Below are positions 32,165 through 44,489 of a stretch of 64,000 bases of DNA, piece after piece. The translations under genes and the position numbers were made by a program. Source of the stretch: Acorus gramineus (Eukaryota > Streptophyta > Magnoliopsida > Acorales > Acoraceae). How positions within the stretch are numbered: position 1 is the stretch's first letter; each line of letters opens with the position of its first letter. The stretch is from NCBI GenBank assembly GCA_030737835.1, contig JAUJYN010000012.1, positions 5,451,731 to 5,515,730 of the forward strand, given 5' to 3'. The notes under the pieces are model-generated. The model was not told the DNA's origin and ran no database searches. It saw only the letters and a list, made by a program, of their open reading frames with translations.

Positions 32165-33288
32165 CCGTATGGGGTGTGACATTGGGTTATTCGTTTCTGA
32201 TAGTTATACTAGGATAGATAACAATTCAGACTGAATAAACAATTTTTTATTTGGTTGCATTTTCTGTTATTCTCATTGAAAAACGTAAAAATGATTTTTT
32301 TTTTTGTTTGGTTCATTTTGGATAAAGTGATTGATAAATAGTTGATAAGGGATGAATAAAAGTTTATGACTTTTTAAATGACAACTATACCCCTAGGAAT
32401 AGTATGAGAAATGTATGATTGATTTGATAGATGTGACAGTTTTTGAAATCTGTGTGAGACTGTTGGGTGAGATAAATTTTTTAAAAAGACAGAGAAGGGT
32501 ATGTTTATCCATTAACATAGATAAGGCCTGATAAGCAATTCTAACATTTCCTTAGAATAGTTATCAGGCATTTTCCTAGTTTATCCAGACATAACTATCA
32601 GAGTTTATTCTGCCAAAACAAACAGCTTTTTTTTACTATTCTTCTGTATTCTTCCTTATTCTGGGCTTATTTCTTTAGCCATACGGGGGGTAAAAGTTCT
32701 TTATTTACAAGGAATAAGGAAGTATATCTATGCCATAATATGTCCCCCCTGTTTGGAGTGAAACATAAGCAAGGAATAGAAAAGAATACAGGAGAATAGC
32801 AAAAAAAAAAACGGTTTGTTTTGTTAGAATAAACCTTGATAGCTATGTCTAGATAAGCTTGGATAAGGCCTAATAACTATTCTCATAAAAGACTGAAATT
32901 ACTTATCAGGACTTATCTATACCAATGGATAAAAATACCATTTTCTGTCATTTTAAAAAATTTATCACACCTAACACTCTCTGCACACATTCTAAAATCT
33001 GTCACATCTATCATATCACACACACCTCTCATACTTATTCCCAAACACAAATAATTTATGCAGGGGTATAATTATCATTTAAAAAGTCATAAATTCTTAT
33101 TCATCTCTTATCTATCATTTATCTTTACTTTATTAAAGATGAACCAAACAACAAAAATACTACTTTTACGTTTTCCAATAAGAATAACAGAAAATGCAAC
33201 CAAACAAAAATTTATTTATTCAGCATGGATTGTTATCTATCCCAGTATAGCTATCAAGGGCGAATAACATTATATCACACCGCAAACA
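32165..33288. mobile_element. Long foldback (inverted-repeat) element
   Basis: The left arm (about 32170-32640) and the reverse complement of the right arm (about 32800-33285) match through nearly their whole length: GGTGTGA, GTTATTCG, TGATAG.TATACT.GGATAGATAACAAT, TTTGGTTGCATTTTCTGTTATTCT, GATAAGGCCT.ATAA, GAATAGTTAT. The centre (32640-32800) also folds imperfectly (TTACTATTCTTCTGTATTCTT against its reverse complement). Total length is about 1.1 kb with a fold axis near 32720. No transposase or frame is present. It is probably a MITE of the long-arm type and could produce hairpin RNA. Confidence 0.8.
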
Positions 33289-33289
33289 A

Positions 33290-33620
33290 GGGTGAGAATA
33301 CATTATTGGTATTCTAAGTCCCTCTGAGATTGTATTATTTCACTTAATCTATTACACTGATTTAAAATAAACCCACATGTCATCACCTCTATTAAAATAG
33401 GATCTCATATGCCAAATCAATTGTTTACCTTTTATAAATCTCCATCCACATTTTATTCACTTTTAATTCACAACTTATTCATTATCAATAAAAAAAAAAA
33501 TTATTATTACATTTTTTAATAAGAGTAATTAAAAATACAACCAAATAAAAAAATAACTTATTTTTTATCTATTCTAGAATAATTATCAATCAAAATAATT
33601 CATGTCACCACCCAAAGGTA
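33290..33620. repeat. Partial second copy of the foldback family
   Basis: CAATAAAAAA...AATAAGAGTAATTAAAAATACAACCAAATAAAAAAATAACTTATTTTTTATCTATTCTAGAATAATTATCA (split here by variation) follows the same order as the right arm of the neighbouring element (CCAATAAGAATAACAGAAAATGCAACC, TTATCTATCCCAGTATAGCTATCA). It is more diverged, so it is an older related insertion beside the younger one. Confidence 0.55.
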
Positions 33621-34201
33621 ACTGAGCTTTTTCCTGAACCGGTTAACATGTTATAAAAGTATTAAATATATGATTTTTTGTCATTTATATCATTAACTGT
33701 TTTTACTGATACGGTTAACAAGATTAAACCTGAATCAGTGGTAAAAAGAGGGAGAACAAAAAAATTTTAAAAAAAATCAAACCCATTCTGTGATCAACAT
33801 CTCCATCTCCCCTCTTCAAGCGCATTGCAATGGTACTCCCAGGTGAAACTTGTTGAATGATTTGCAGTCAATCAATCATGGTTAAAGCACAAAATTAGCC
33901 AGATGAAAAATTCCCCACCACTCTTTCGTTAATATTATATACAACGCTTACGCAAAAAGACAGCCTCTCATACGAAGCTCAGCTGCAAAAATTTGTGGAG
34001 AGAATTTCACGACGCTGTTGCTCAAAAAACATATCTATACTTTCCCAGGAGAACCCAAGCATTTGGTAGTTACCCTGTCAAACAATCAAAATGCCTCTAT
34101 TAACAGTCACTTTTACAGCCCCTGTGTGCATTTTTGCCCCCATACACATTCATTTTATAGAAGCATTTATAGTTGGCTAACCAAATACAATGATGTGAAC
34201 A

Positions 34202-34353
34202 GAATGCATATATTTTTATATTTTTGTGATAAAGAATATACTACTGAGTGATTTCATTTATTGACATGGCAAACAGGGAATGCATATATTTTTATATTTT
34301 TGTGATAAAGAATATACTACTGAGTGATTTCATTTACTGACATGGCAAACAGG
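34202..34353. repeat. 76-bp tandem duplication, almost identical
   Basis: The unit starting GAATGCATATATTTTTATAT at 34202 repeats from 34278 with a period of 76 bp and about one mismatch (CATTTATTGAC against CATTTACTGAC). Near identity means a recent duplication. It lies about 110 bp past the stop codon of the minus-strand BAH-RRM gene, so it may fall in its 3' UTR. Confidence 0.9.
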
Positions 34354-34466
34354 GCTGCCAACAGCACCCATTGAGATGAAACGAAATAAATCAGAATCGC
34401 AGAGGACAATAGGTAGCATGGCACATACCAAAAAGGAACTGATGATGTGAATCTTTTTCAGCCAGC

Positions 34467-37400
34467 TTATTTCACCTTCAACATTTTCTTGAGCTGTTTA
34501 ATCTCTTCTTCATGTCCCTAGATAGGATTGTGAATCATTTAATTTTCCATGAACATGCATATATGTCAAGTTCTAGTGAGATACCTTATACAGAGCTTTC
34601 CACTGTACTTTTAACTTCTCCTGGAGAAACTCCCAGTCCATAGCCATCTCGTATTCGATTGTGTTAGGTTGAGAACAGTGAGATGTTGACACTGCGTTTT
34701 TCTGAATAACAGCATTAAAAAACATGAAAACCCAATGCATATGAATCAAGAGACACACAGTATGCGTGCGCGCGCACGCGTGTGTGTGTGTGTAGAGAGA
34801 GCAGTCAGGCTCTTTTAGCATGAAATTAATTGCTTTCAAACACTAGATGTGGCATTTAATTTGGCATTCCACACCATCCATGCATATCAGGACATTAGGA
34901 ACCGTTTCAGTTCAGATACTTGAATTTGGAGAACAAAAACATTAAATTTTGAGTAAATTTTCAAGATGGACACAAAAACAAACCATCATTCAAAAACAAA
35001 TACGCTGATAAATGAGTCTCACCATTTCCTCTCGCTGCATCCTGAACCTATTTCTTTCAAGGGACAGATGCCCAACAAATCCGTATTTTTGTTCTGGAAT
35101 CTCCCATAATCCATCGCCACCAACAAGAACCCTGCAACAGCCAAAATCACCCGGCATCATTCAAGGAGAATTGAACAGTAAGGCACCATAGAGAGTGACT
35201 ACGGTTCAAAAGGATGTACTATAAATCTGAAATAAATAGACACAGAAAGAAACAAGTACTCTAAGTAGAATTTGATAGTAGGTGGAAAGTACACAAGGGT
35301 GGTTGAAATATAGAACTAAAAGAATAAAGTCATAATTAAATTAAAAGGCGTCAATAAGATTATAGTCTACAGATCAATGCAACATCAGTAGTGGCCAATA
35401 AACCAACAAGTAGCAGAAGTTTTAGAGAACCAACCAACCGGTTACACACACGCGCGCACACACAATTTAACACTTCTCACCTTTTGTTTGGCAAAATTAA
35501 ACTACGCTCCTCCAACATCTTCAATACCTCAGCTGCATCCTTTTCTGATCTGAAAATGACAAATGCTCGACCTAGGGCAGAAGAACCACTCATTAAGCTA
35601 CCATTGCCATAACAAAGTAGATGTCTTTGACATATGTATTTATACACAAACAGTTATTATAAGGAAAGAAGCTCAATCTTCTGGTTCAAGATATTAATGA
35701 ACGATGCACAACAAAATGATTAGATAAACAACAAAAGCAGTTAAAATCCTATAGGTGATTACCACTATAAGGGCAAGAGAATGTAGTCCATTGGATCATC
35801 CTGGCATCACACCGCCTTTGGAAAGCACAAGAGATAAGTTCCTGCGAAGCAAAAAAGAAATTTTTTTAATCAATGAAATAATACAACATACAACCTTGGA
35901 AAAAAAAAGGGAAAAGGAAATAAACTTACATGCAAACCATATTAAATCACAGGCCATACCCAGTCAGTCATATTATACAAGATATAAAAAAATATTTAAC
36001 ATGCTCTCACATCAAATAAATAATACGCCCAAAAGTTATTCATATAATGAAAAAAAAAACACACAGTTAATTTTGCTAGAATAGAAAGAGTACTCATGTT
36101 GAGCAAATTTAGAAAACTGTTGACTGAAACAATTGTAGGATATATACAAACAAAAAAAAAAGCAAAAAAAATTGTAGGATCAATTACACAGAAGAAGTCA
36201 GAGAACACATGACAATAAGATTTAGCATAAAATTTGCTCAACAAATAAGATAAATTTGGATAAGCATCTCTAGTTTTGATAAATACCTCCACATCTCTTG
36301 AGGTGTATGATGGATCCAAGTTTTGGAGGAGAATAAGTGTTCCTTCTTCAGTAGCAGTCTTCATCTTATCCTTCCAAGGCTAATAACAAAATAAAACAGA
36401 ACCCAACCACTAAGACATGCAGGCAAGAAAATGGAAGAAGAAAAAAAAAAAAAGATTAGGAATGGAATATAAAAGTGGTTCTTTATCTAATTTTCTTTCA
36501 ACAGAAAAGGAGATTGCAGATCGATATCCTACAGTGTCTCTGACAAGAAAAACGTATCAGTCTCCAAAATAAAGAAAAAGAAAAAATAAGCTGACCGCAA
36601 AGCTTCAATGCACCAGGGTACCCACAAAGACCATAAGGAACAACATCCATTAATGCAAGAAAACCATAAGGAACAACATCCATTAATGCAAGATTCTTGA
36701 TTTTGATATACATCATACTAGGATAATCAGTATTAAAAGTTCTAGTAAAAGATTATATAAAAATTGAACATATTTTGATACAAGCAAGCAAGTATAGAGG
36801 TCCTAATATTTAGTAGTAAAGAGATGACTTAGACAAGATGAATTTACTATAAGCTGTTGAGAGTGCAGGCAACTTTGTTCAGAATCTTTAGACATTTAAG
36901 GAATCAATCCTCCAAAAAGTAGAAAAAAGTGGCTGATCAAGAATTAAGAGTAGGTGGATGGAATGTTAGCTAGGCTTAAAAAGGAACGAACTTGAAGAGG
37001 GCAAAGCTGTATGTGAACATAGGAGGTTGGGTTCCTCAGTCAACTCCTACAGATCCTCAACAGAGAACTAGTGAAGGAAAATAGTCTGGCCATGAAATAC
37101 AAACAGATTTCGGAAATGAAGTCAGCTCTCAAGATTATGGTTTCTTTTTTTTTTCCTTTTTTCTTTTTTTGCTTGGTTGTAACATTTTCCTTTTGGTTTC
37201 CCTTTGACTGTTCATCAAAATAATATCATCATCAGAGAGAAGATAACAAATTGGTGTGCAGTGAGGAAGGTCAAAGGTAATTCCTGGACCTGGACCACGC
37301 GTTCTTCTTCAGTCGGGCATTAATGTCCACTTACATGCATGGAGTTATTCCCACTGTACGTTATCATCAATAAAATTCATGTATTCTGTTCCTAGCTTTC

Positions 37401-40400
37401 CTCAAAACACTATTATCTAATAAATTTCAGTTTCAAGCCATTGCCAATTCAAATTGGACTATTACACTGACAATTCAAGTCTCTACAACATAGCATTTAC
37501 TTTTCCTAGAAAAAAAAACATAGAATTTACTAGCTACTTGCATCATAACATCTTTATATTGCCCCTCTTCTATACCAACCCCAATTTGCTTACAATTGTC
37601 TATCAATATTTGACTATTTATTCTTTAGGAATCACCTTACATGTTCACAAAACCACAGAAGAGTTTTTATAACTTAATCAAGTATTGCATTCATATTTAC
37701 AAGGTCCCAAGTACCAGTACACAGACCGTTACATTGTATCATGTTTCAGTATCTAAACTTACCAATATAATACAAATCTTGAGTACCTTGTATTCAAAAA
37801 TGGTTACTATATTGCTATATTGAAATAGTATGTTTCAGCCCATATAATTCTGTATAATATGTTGTTTTACAACATGTTATGATAAGTTGTGTTAAATTGT
37901 CATTATCAAAAACAAAGACAGTATAAAAGTTGATGGGTTTTTCTGAAAAAGTTGATCACAAGCAGTTTAGCCTGCCTCAACCAGCGATTTCCTAATTTAA
38001 TGGAATTTTCAAACTGATTATTTGACTACCATATCAGCATTTTTAACACAAGTTTATCAGCAGCAGTCATATGGATGCAAAGTAAAAATTAACTTTACGA
38101 ACCAAGCTTTGATTAATTGGCTAGCACCTTCCCTCTCCATGAAAAAGGTCAAGGTATCAAACCCAAGGAAGCACCCATTACCAAAAAAAAAAAAAAAGTA
38201 AAAAATAACTAGGATACATGAGGTTGTTGATTTCTCATCAAGATTAATACGCAAAATCATGACTTGGCATATGAACCGGTGAAAAGCCGGTGAAAAGACT
38301 ACGCACCTCTTGCTTGAACCATTTTTTCCTGTCCTGTAAATATAAGACACGAAAATGATATAATATTAATTAGAAAACTATTGGAAGAATGAATGCTAGC
38401 ATTTCATACAAGAAGAAAATACCATTCACATAATCAAACTAAAATAGATTAGCTACGACAGTCGGTAGGGAAAGGTGTCGAAAGATATAGGGAGGACTTC
38501 ATATAATGTTTGGAAATTGCGTTTAAAATGTCATATGTCCATAAATTTGTTATGATATATGCTTCGACAACCAACACTTAAAAAGAAGTCAAACTTGTAT
38601 GAAAGGCAGTTTTTTTACAAGAAAAAGATACAATTGAGATTGGGCTCCAAAGGGCACCCCACTTTTGTGGAGGGGGGAGGACCTAAATTGATGTGGGTTT
38701 TTGTCAAAACATTTTACCCATTTCAAAAAAAGATATGATTGAGAATCCCTGGTGACCATCATTTACTAACTGGAAAACTACATTAAAATTTTCCTTAGAC
38801 AAAGACTTCATTTTCTAAATTTCAACTAAAAGATAAATAGGAGGGGTGGGGGAGATATTGTATGCCATAGATTACTTTATGCACAAGGTTTGTGGCTGAT
38901 TATGCGCATTTGGACTTTTTCTAACTAATGTTGGGATTCCTAATCATCCAACAAATATAATGGCTGTAAATGTATCAAAACGGATATGTTTGGAACATCA
39001 TTCATTGTATAAATTTGTCACTCAACATCCAACTAAAAATCATGATTGAAAGCATCACCCTGCCATCAAAAAGACGTGAAGAAAATATGAGCATTATATC
39101 ACAAACTTACAATTTTCTGCTTTCTGGTTACTTCGGAAGTCTGTTTCTGAAACTTTTCATTTGGTAGATGATCCAAGGATGTTATCACTGGAGTCCCACT
39201 TGAAGATCTGCTTCTCTGGACATCAGGTTTAATCTTTAAAGACTCTTTCTCCGGACAAACAGATTCTTCAACAAATCTGGTTTTGGCCTTTACTTCAGAT
39301 GGAACACGAGGATTGGAAGTCTTTCTATCATCCTCATCGGAAATGTCGGTTGACTTACATAATCTGGTGTCACCTTTGTCTCTCTCAGATGTCCCAGTAA
39401 TTTTCATTTTCTTTCGAGCTCTGTCATCCAATTTACCAGATTCTACCTGATCTCTTTCTGATATCAATGTTCCTCTATTCAAAATCTTCACCTTCCCATG
39501 CGCTCTCATATGTGTGGCGACATCCTTGGTGGCATCCTCCGATTTATCAGAATGCGTCCGATCTTTCAATGTTATAAATGTTCCCTTATTTGGTATCTGC
39601 ACCTTCCCTTGTGCTCTGATATCTGTGGCGACACCCTTGGTGGTTTGTCCTCCTTTTTTATTGAAGAGAAATCTTACTGCACAATCATTTATGTACAACT
39701 AAGATCAGGGAGTCGCACGAAGAATTCAGAGAATATGCGTGTTATTGAGGAAGAGAGCATAATCATATTTACCTCCAATCCCAGCAATATTGTCCCCTAT
39801 TTTATCTGATATGATATATGTCCCAACATCAAATGTGCGATAGAAAATATAGTCAGCCTTTTTTAATTCTTCTTCTGAAGGTTGAGGATTTCTCTGGTCT
39901 GTTGATGTGCATACAACATTGCACTTGCCAGCAATAGCTTCCTGAATGCCGTTGCCAAAAAAATGAACAGAAAAATGAACAAAAAATTATATAAATAACA
40001 ATGGTGGACCACAGACATCCACCAGTGCAGTACATTAACCACAAGAACAAAGTTGGTAAGAAATCAGTTAATACCAAGCATTCGAAAGGGGCATTTGGAA
40101 ACGTGTTTGGGGGTGATTTTGCTTTTGCTAGAATTGAAAATCCTCAAACGTGTTTCTAAATACCCATGATTAACAGAAAAGTTGGGCTCAAATTTTCAGT
40201 TATAAATGTCATTTCAAAGCTGTTTCTTAGAAAAATATAAAAAGTACGCTTCCTTGGAATCAACTATTCACAAGAGAAAAGGGATGGTTCCTAGGAATCA
40301 CCGTGTGTTCCCCAAACGCTATCTAGGCTATATTGAACTTTTTAGTCAATTATTTGTTTTCTATTAGGGAGACATCTTGCCTTCCCATTTATATATTCTA

Positions 40401-42389
40401 CAAACTTTTAAAATAAATTTAGTAGACGTCCCACCCCATCTTCAAAATCATAAATAAGCAAAGAAAAAAAATGAAAGACAGTTTCCTTCAAATTCTCTAC
40501 TTCATAGGATGCAACTTGGGAGGGAACTTGACCAAACCCGATTTTTGGGCAGGTTCAGGTGTACTTTTTGTGTTAAAAGGTAGGTGCTATATGACTATAA
40601 AGCCTCTCGCACAAAGAAAAGGGATGCTAGTGTGTTGAGCCCTTTCTTACCATCATTAAAAATATTTCCTATGAAGGTCCATAAGCAAATAGGTGGTAAC
40701 ATGTATGCATATAGATTCTACCGTCTCATGTCTAATCCTAACACTAAATCCCAATGTTCAAAGAAGGATAAAGAGGAGCATTTTACACTAAAGGTCCTCC
40801 AAGTAGATCTTTATCCTCATTGGGGAATGTTTAAATATTTCTCACTTTCTTATTTATGAGGAACCTCCACAAGAGTTGGGAATACCCTAGATGCATTGAA
40901 TGAAACGTAAACCTCAGAAACTTTATTCATTAGATAAACCTAGGTAGATTCAAACTAAGGGCATGGATTTGTCCCACAGATCTCAAGTTCAAATTCCCTC
41001 GGGCTCACCCGATGCACAAGATTTGGGGGCTATTTCTATAAATCTAAGATTTTTTCAACTATTGTTGAAATTTCTTGTCACCATTCTAAATTCTTTGATA
41101 TGTATGAGTTCCCCGGATGACATCTTTTTTCATTGGGAACAAATAATCCCACTAACCAAATTTTTATCCATTTTTGGTTGGTGTGGATAATAGGGGAGAG
41201 GGAAGAGAGGTAACGCAAGTAGATGGGATGGCAAAGGAGGGTGGTGGGTGGAGGAGGCCGGAGAAGGGAAGGGGGAGAGGGAGAGAAAGAGAGAAGTCGA
41301 GAGTGGGGCAACGGAGGGTGGACAACAGAGAGCGGAGGAGGCCAAACCCCCTCCCCGGCCTCTCTCTCTTTCCCCCACCCCTTCCCCAGACTCGTGCACC
41401 CTTAGCCCTTTGTTGCCCCCTTCCCAGTCTCTCTCTCTCTCGCTCTCCCTCTTCGACCTCCCCCAGTGTTCAGGCATCTCCCTTTTCCACCAACCCCACG
41501 CTTGCCACCCTCTGCTTCTTGTCACCCTCCCCTCCCTTTCTCTCTCTCCCCCTTTCTCTTTCCCCACTCTCCCCCTATTGTCTCCTCCCCGCCACCCAAA
41601 ACAATTATGGGTGGTGGGGATGGAGGTTGGGTTAATGGGGATAACCCCTCCCTTTTTCATTTATAAAATAATGAATTAATGATACTAAGCATGTTACCAC
41701 ATTTTAAGTTTTGAACATGTGAAACCCAACTTTTTTTTATTTGGGTCTTCGAGAGCATGAATCTAAAAAAAAGAATCATAATGGACTTAATATCTCTGAG
41801 AACATATTGTATACATTTGTCACAAAAGCAAAAGGCTTACTTTTGGAATAGGGTTCAGTTATCTACGAATAAAATCTTCATAGATAAAATTAACTCAACC
41901 ACCAAATACACTTAAGAAGAAAAAGATAATGGAAATTAATCATAGAAAACAATTAATTATATGGATGGTGACAACAAGAAACACATCATACTTAAAGACA
42001 CATGTGATGCAGTATAAATCCAACATACCAGAGGATTGATATTGAAAAGGCCTTTTCCTTCACCAGATGCCAAAAATATCTCCTTCTCTAGGGGATGATT
42101 ATCATTGAGCCAATTGCGAATTTCCATGGGTTGAAAAAACCAAAGAGCCTTTACCTTTTTCTTATGATCCGGTGACTCATATATCCTTATAATATTGCCA
42201 ATGTAAGGCTCAACTGCGCCTTCCTTATAAAAGTAAGCACAATCATAAAGAGAGTACTCATTGTCATCATAAGTGAAAGATTCATAAAAGTGTACATCTT
42301 TCTTTGGCCCACCAAATCCTTTCTTCTTTCCCCAGAAAAATTCCACCTCATTATCTGTTCTTTCAAAATGAGGCATTGTTGACTGAAGC
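34467..42389 (-). CDS. ASI1: ANTI-SILENCING 1 type BAH-RRM chromatin/RNA protein
   Basis: Ten exons join in phase: 42389-42029 (ATG at 42376), 39941-39773, 39676-39111, 38333-38307, 36379-36287, 35841-35763, 35571-35481, 35131-35023, 34701-34585, 34517-34467 (TAA). The total is 549 residues. The BAH domain lies at about 15-150 (VEFFWGKKKGFGGPKKDVHF, YDCAYFYKEGAVEPYIGNII, KVKALWFFQPMEIRNWL, EIFLASGEG). The linker has LDDRARKKMKI, a likely nuclear signal, and a 37-residue tandem repeat at about 185-258. The RRM is at about 384-470 (GTLILLQNLDPSYTSRDVEE, GRAFVIFRSEKDAAEVL). The end holds TIEYEMAMDWEFLQEK and a short coiled segment. The family (ASI1/IBM2/SG1) binds heterochromatin inside introns and promotes distal polyadenylation of genes such as IBM1 (family knowledge). 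It is shorter in the middle than the Arabidopsis protein. Exon 38307-38333 is a 27-nt micro-exon. Confidence 0.93.
36380..38306 (-). other. ASI1 intron 4 (about 1.9 kb)
   Basis: This intron separates the 27-nt micro-exon from the next coding exon. It is AT-rich, with a T-run cluster at 37141-37171 and the 33-bp duplication. No exon-like frame was found, and I saw no transposon ends. Confidence 0.6.
36630..36692. repeat. 33-bp intronic tandem duplication
   Basis: ACCATAAGGAACAACATCCATTAATGCAAGA occurs at 36630 and again at 36663, essentially identical. It lies in the ASI1 intron between the micro-exon and the PWKDKM exon. It has no coding role. Confidence 0.85.
39942..42028 (-). other. ASI1 intron 1 of the coding region (about 2.1 kb)
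   Basis: The intron between the BAH-encoding exon and the exon starting EAIAGKCNVV contains a strand-asymmetric GC-rich block (see 41170-41650) and fragments of frames at 40584-40859 and 40963-41190 that do not match any family I recognise. The size and repeat content make it a candidate for silent chromatin marks inside the gene. Confidence 0.55.
41170..41655. repeat. Purine-rich then pyrimidine-rich mirror block
   Basis: The first half (41190-41340) is nearly all G/A (GGGAGAGGGAAGAG, GAGAGAAAGAGAGAAG) and the second half (41345-41600) nearly all C/T (CTCTCTCTTTCCCCCACC, TCTCTCTCTCGCTCTCC). The two halves are therefore imperfectly complementary and could fold. Overlapping long frames on both strands (Ser/Pro/Leu-rich or Arg/Gly/Glu-rich) are artefacts of this composition. 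It may be a degenerate inverted-repeat transposon. Confidence 0.65.
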
Positions 42390-44480
42390 CTACAAACCCA
42401 AGGTGATTATTTCCTTTTAAGAACCTAAAATTAGAAACAATTACAAAATATAAAAATAATAGACAAATTAAATTGCTTTTATCACCCCTGCATGATTAAA
42501 AATGAAAGAACTTAATTAAATGACCATCAAGGGCAATTAATTCTGAGAATTAGCTTCTATGAATAAACATAGAATCTGAAGAATGCTTGAGCAAAGTTGC
42601 AAGAACAATAAAAACAAAAAATTGCTGAAATTTGAATGGCAAAAGAAGGATTAAAACTTCTGAAGAGCTTTTTATCAGAACAAAGAAGAAGCCTCAATAA
42701 GGTAGGAGATATAATAATAAGCTCATCTGCACAATGTTCACATGGTTGTCGCTGCAACGAGATGAGTCATCCTACAGTACTACAAACTCCACTCAAGTAC
42801 AAAGATTTATTCAGGTAAACCATATTAAAATAATATATTCAATCAAATGTGTCCTTGCATATATGATGGAGCAATAAGACATGAGATAGGGAACGTCAAG
42901 GGTATCTTGGATGTAAGGCACATCTGAGTACTTGAAGTGGAAGAAATTTGGCTATATTACAACATTTTGCAATCACAGTATTTAACAGAAACTAATAGAA
43001 CTTTTTATCCATGCTACAAGGAGAGCAACACAAATAAACTGTATCAAAATCAACAACCCATGGCCACAAATGCATCCAACTTTAGAAATCAGCCACTGCA
43101 TCAAAACCAATAAATATCTTTATGGAAATCCTCAAGAAAACTAGCAAGCCCGTATTCACAGTTTTAATCTGCATTGCAAATCTTACCTCAAGAATTCACA
43201 TAAGGTTCTCCAAATAAGGGAATGTCTTGCCAGCACCACCAACAACAAACTTCAATTCCATATATTTTGCTTTCAGTCTTACTGAGTGTCAAACCCTTAA
43301 ACTCCAGGACACCTCCCAACTTTCCATCAGTAACACCCATCATGGTATTCCCATCAAGCATAAATATGCATAGTGAAACATCGACTTTCTCCTTCATGTC
43401 AAGTATTATATGACAATTACAAGAGATAACAATATTAAAAAAAAGCTTGGATGAATTTATATTACAATTGCCCCACAAGCAGTTCACAGCTTCATGGACC
43501 AAGGAACTCCTACCCTTAGTTCTATCTTTGACAGAACCAACATAAACTGTATGCCGAGATATGCTTCCAGAATATAAAAAAATAACATAGAAGGAACAGC
43601 AATTCCGATGTGAATAAAAACTATTCTAGTGCATGTCTGGTATTTCTACTAATAAAAACTAGAATAAGTAGGTGATCACATGAATAAAAACCCAAATGAA
43701 GCTCTTTGAGCTTTTTCCTGAAACAAATTATTGGGTTCGTCAAGAGGACAGATATAAGCCTTATTGGGACAATGTCGTAGAAACATGTAGCCGTTAGTCA
43801 ACAGTCCATGGCCATCTAGGCACTTAATTGACTCGGCGATGATAAGCAAGGATCTATTGGCCATTTCTAATATAAAAAAAATATCATATACACTTGAATA
43901 TACAATATGATTACAACAAACGCAATAAATTATGGAAGAAAAGTTTAAAAAGTCAAATTTATCATCATAAACCCCACTCAATCCCCATTTAGGCACTTAA
44001 TCCCACAGCTGCTTCATCCCCCGGATGAGGTGGGGAAGGCCCAATTCCACCCAGGCACTCTCCTAATAACATTGATTTGGGTAATTTTTCGCAAACCAAA
44101 CATAATAAGTCCAATTTTTGTACCAAATCATATTCTTGATTTAGGGTTTATTCCCGAACCAAACTGGGATATAAGCATCTCTCTTCCTCGACTACCACCA
44201 CAAGACTTCTCAAACCCCAATTACACTAAACCCAAACATTTCACATTGTCATATCATACAATATAAATGAATAAACAAGACATCAAGAACCCAAGAAGAA
44301 CAAACCAACCAAGCGTTTCCAAAACCCAAGACGTACGTCGTGCATTACACGCAGAACAAATAACGGAAACCCATTTTCAATTTAAAAACATGAAACGGAA
44401 CGATCAAACAAATGCTATTTTGGCGTACCTCGACAGAGCGGAATCACATTCTGGTGTGCCATGAACGCCCGGGAATCAAT
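42390..44480 (-). other. ASI1 5' region, possible leader intron and exon
   Basis: At 44422-44463 the minus strand reads an ATG (ATGGCACACCAGAATGTG) followed by TGTCGAG|GTACGCC, a good donor. It could be the first exon, splicing to the acceptor at 42390, but its reading frame does not join the BAH frame, so it would act as an overlapping upstream frame in the leader. Minus-strand frames at 43188-43560 (SLCIFMLDGNTMMGVTDGKL, GLTLSKTESKIYGIE) and 43676-43870 (SIKCLDGHGLLTNGYMFLRH) look protein-like, perhaps a decayed retrocopy, but I do not recognise the family. Confidence 0.4.
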
Positions 44481-44489
44481 GGAAATATC

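Noticed and set aside
41130-41680. Overlapping Ser/Pro/Leu- and Arg/Gly/Glu-rich frames up to 176 codons
   Set aside because: They come from the G/A-rich then C/T-rich composition within an ASI1 intron.
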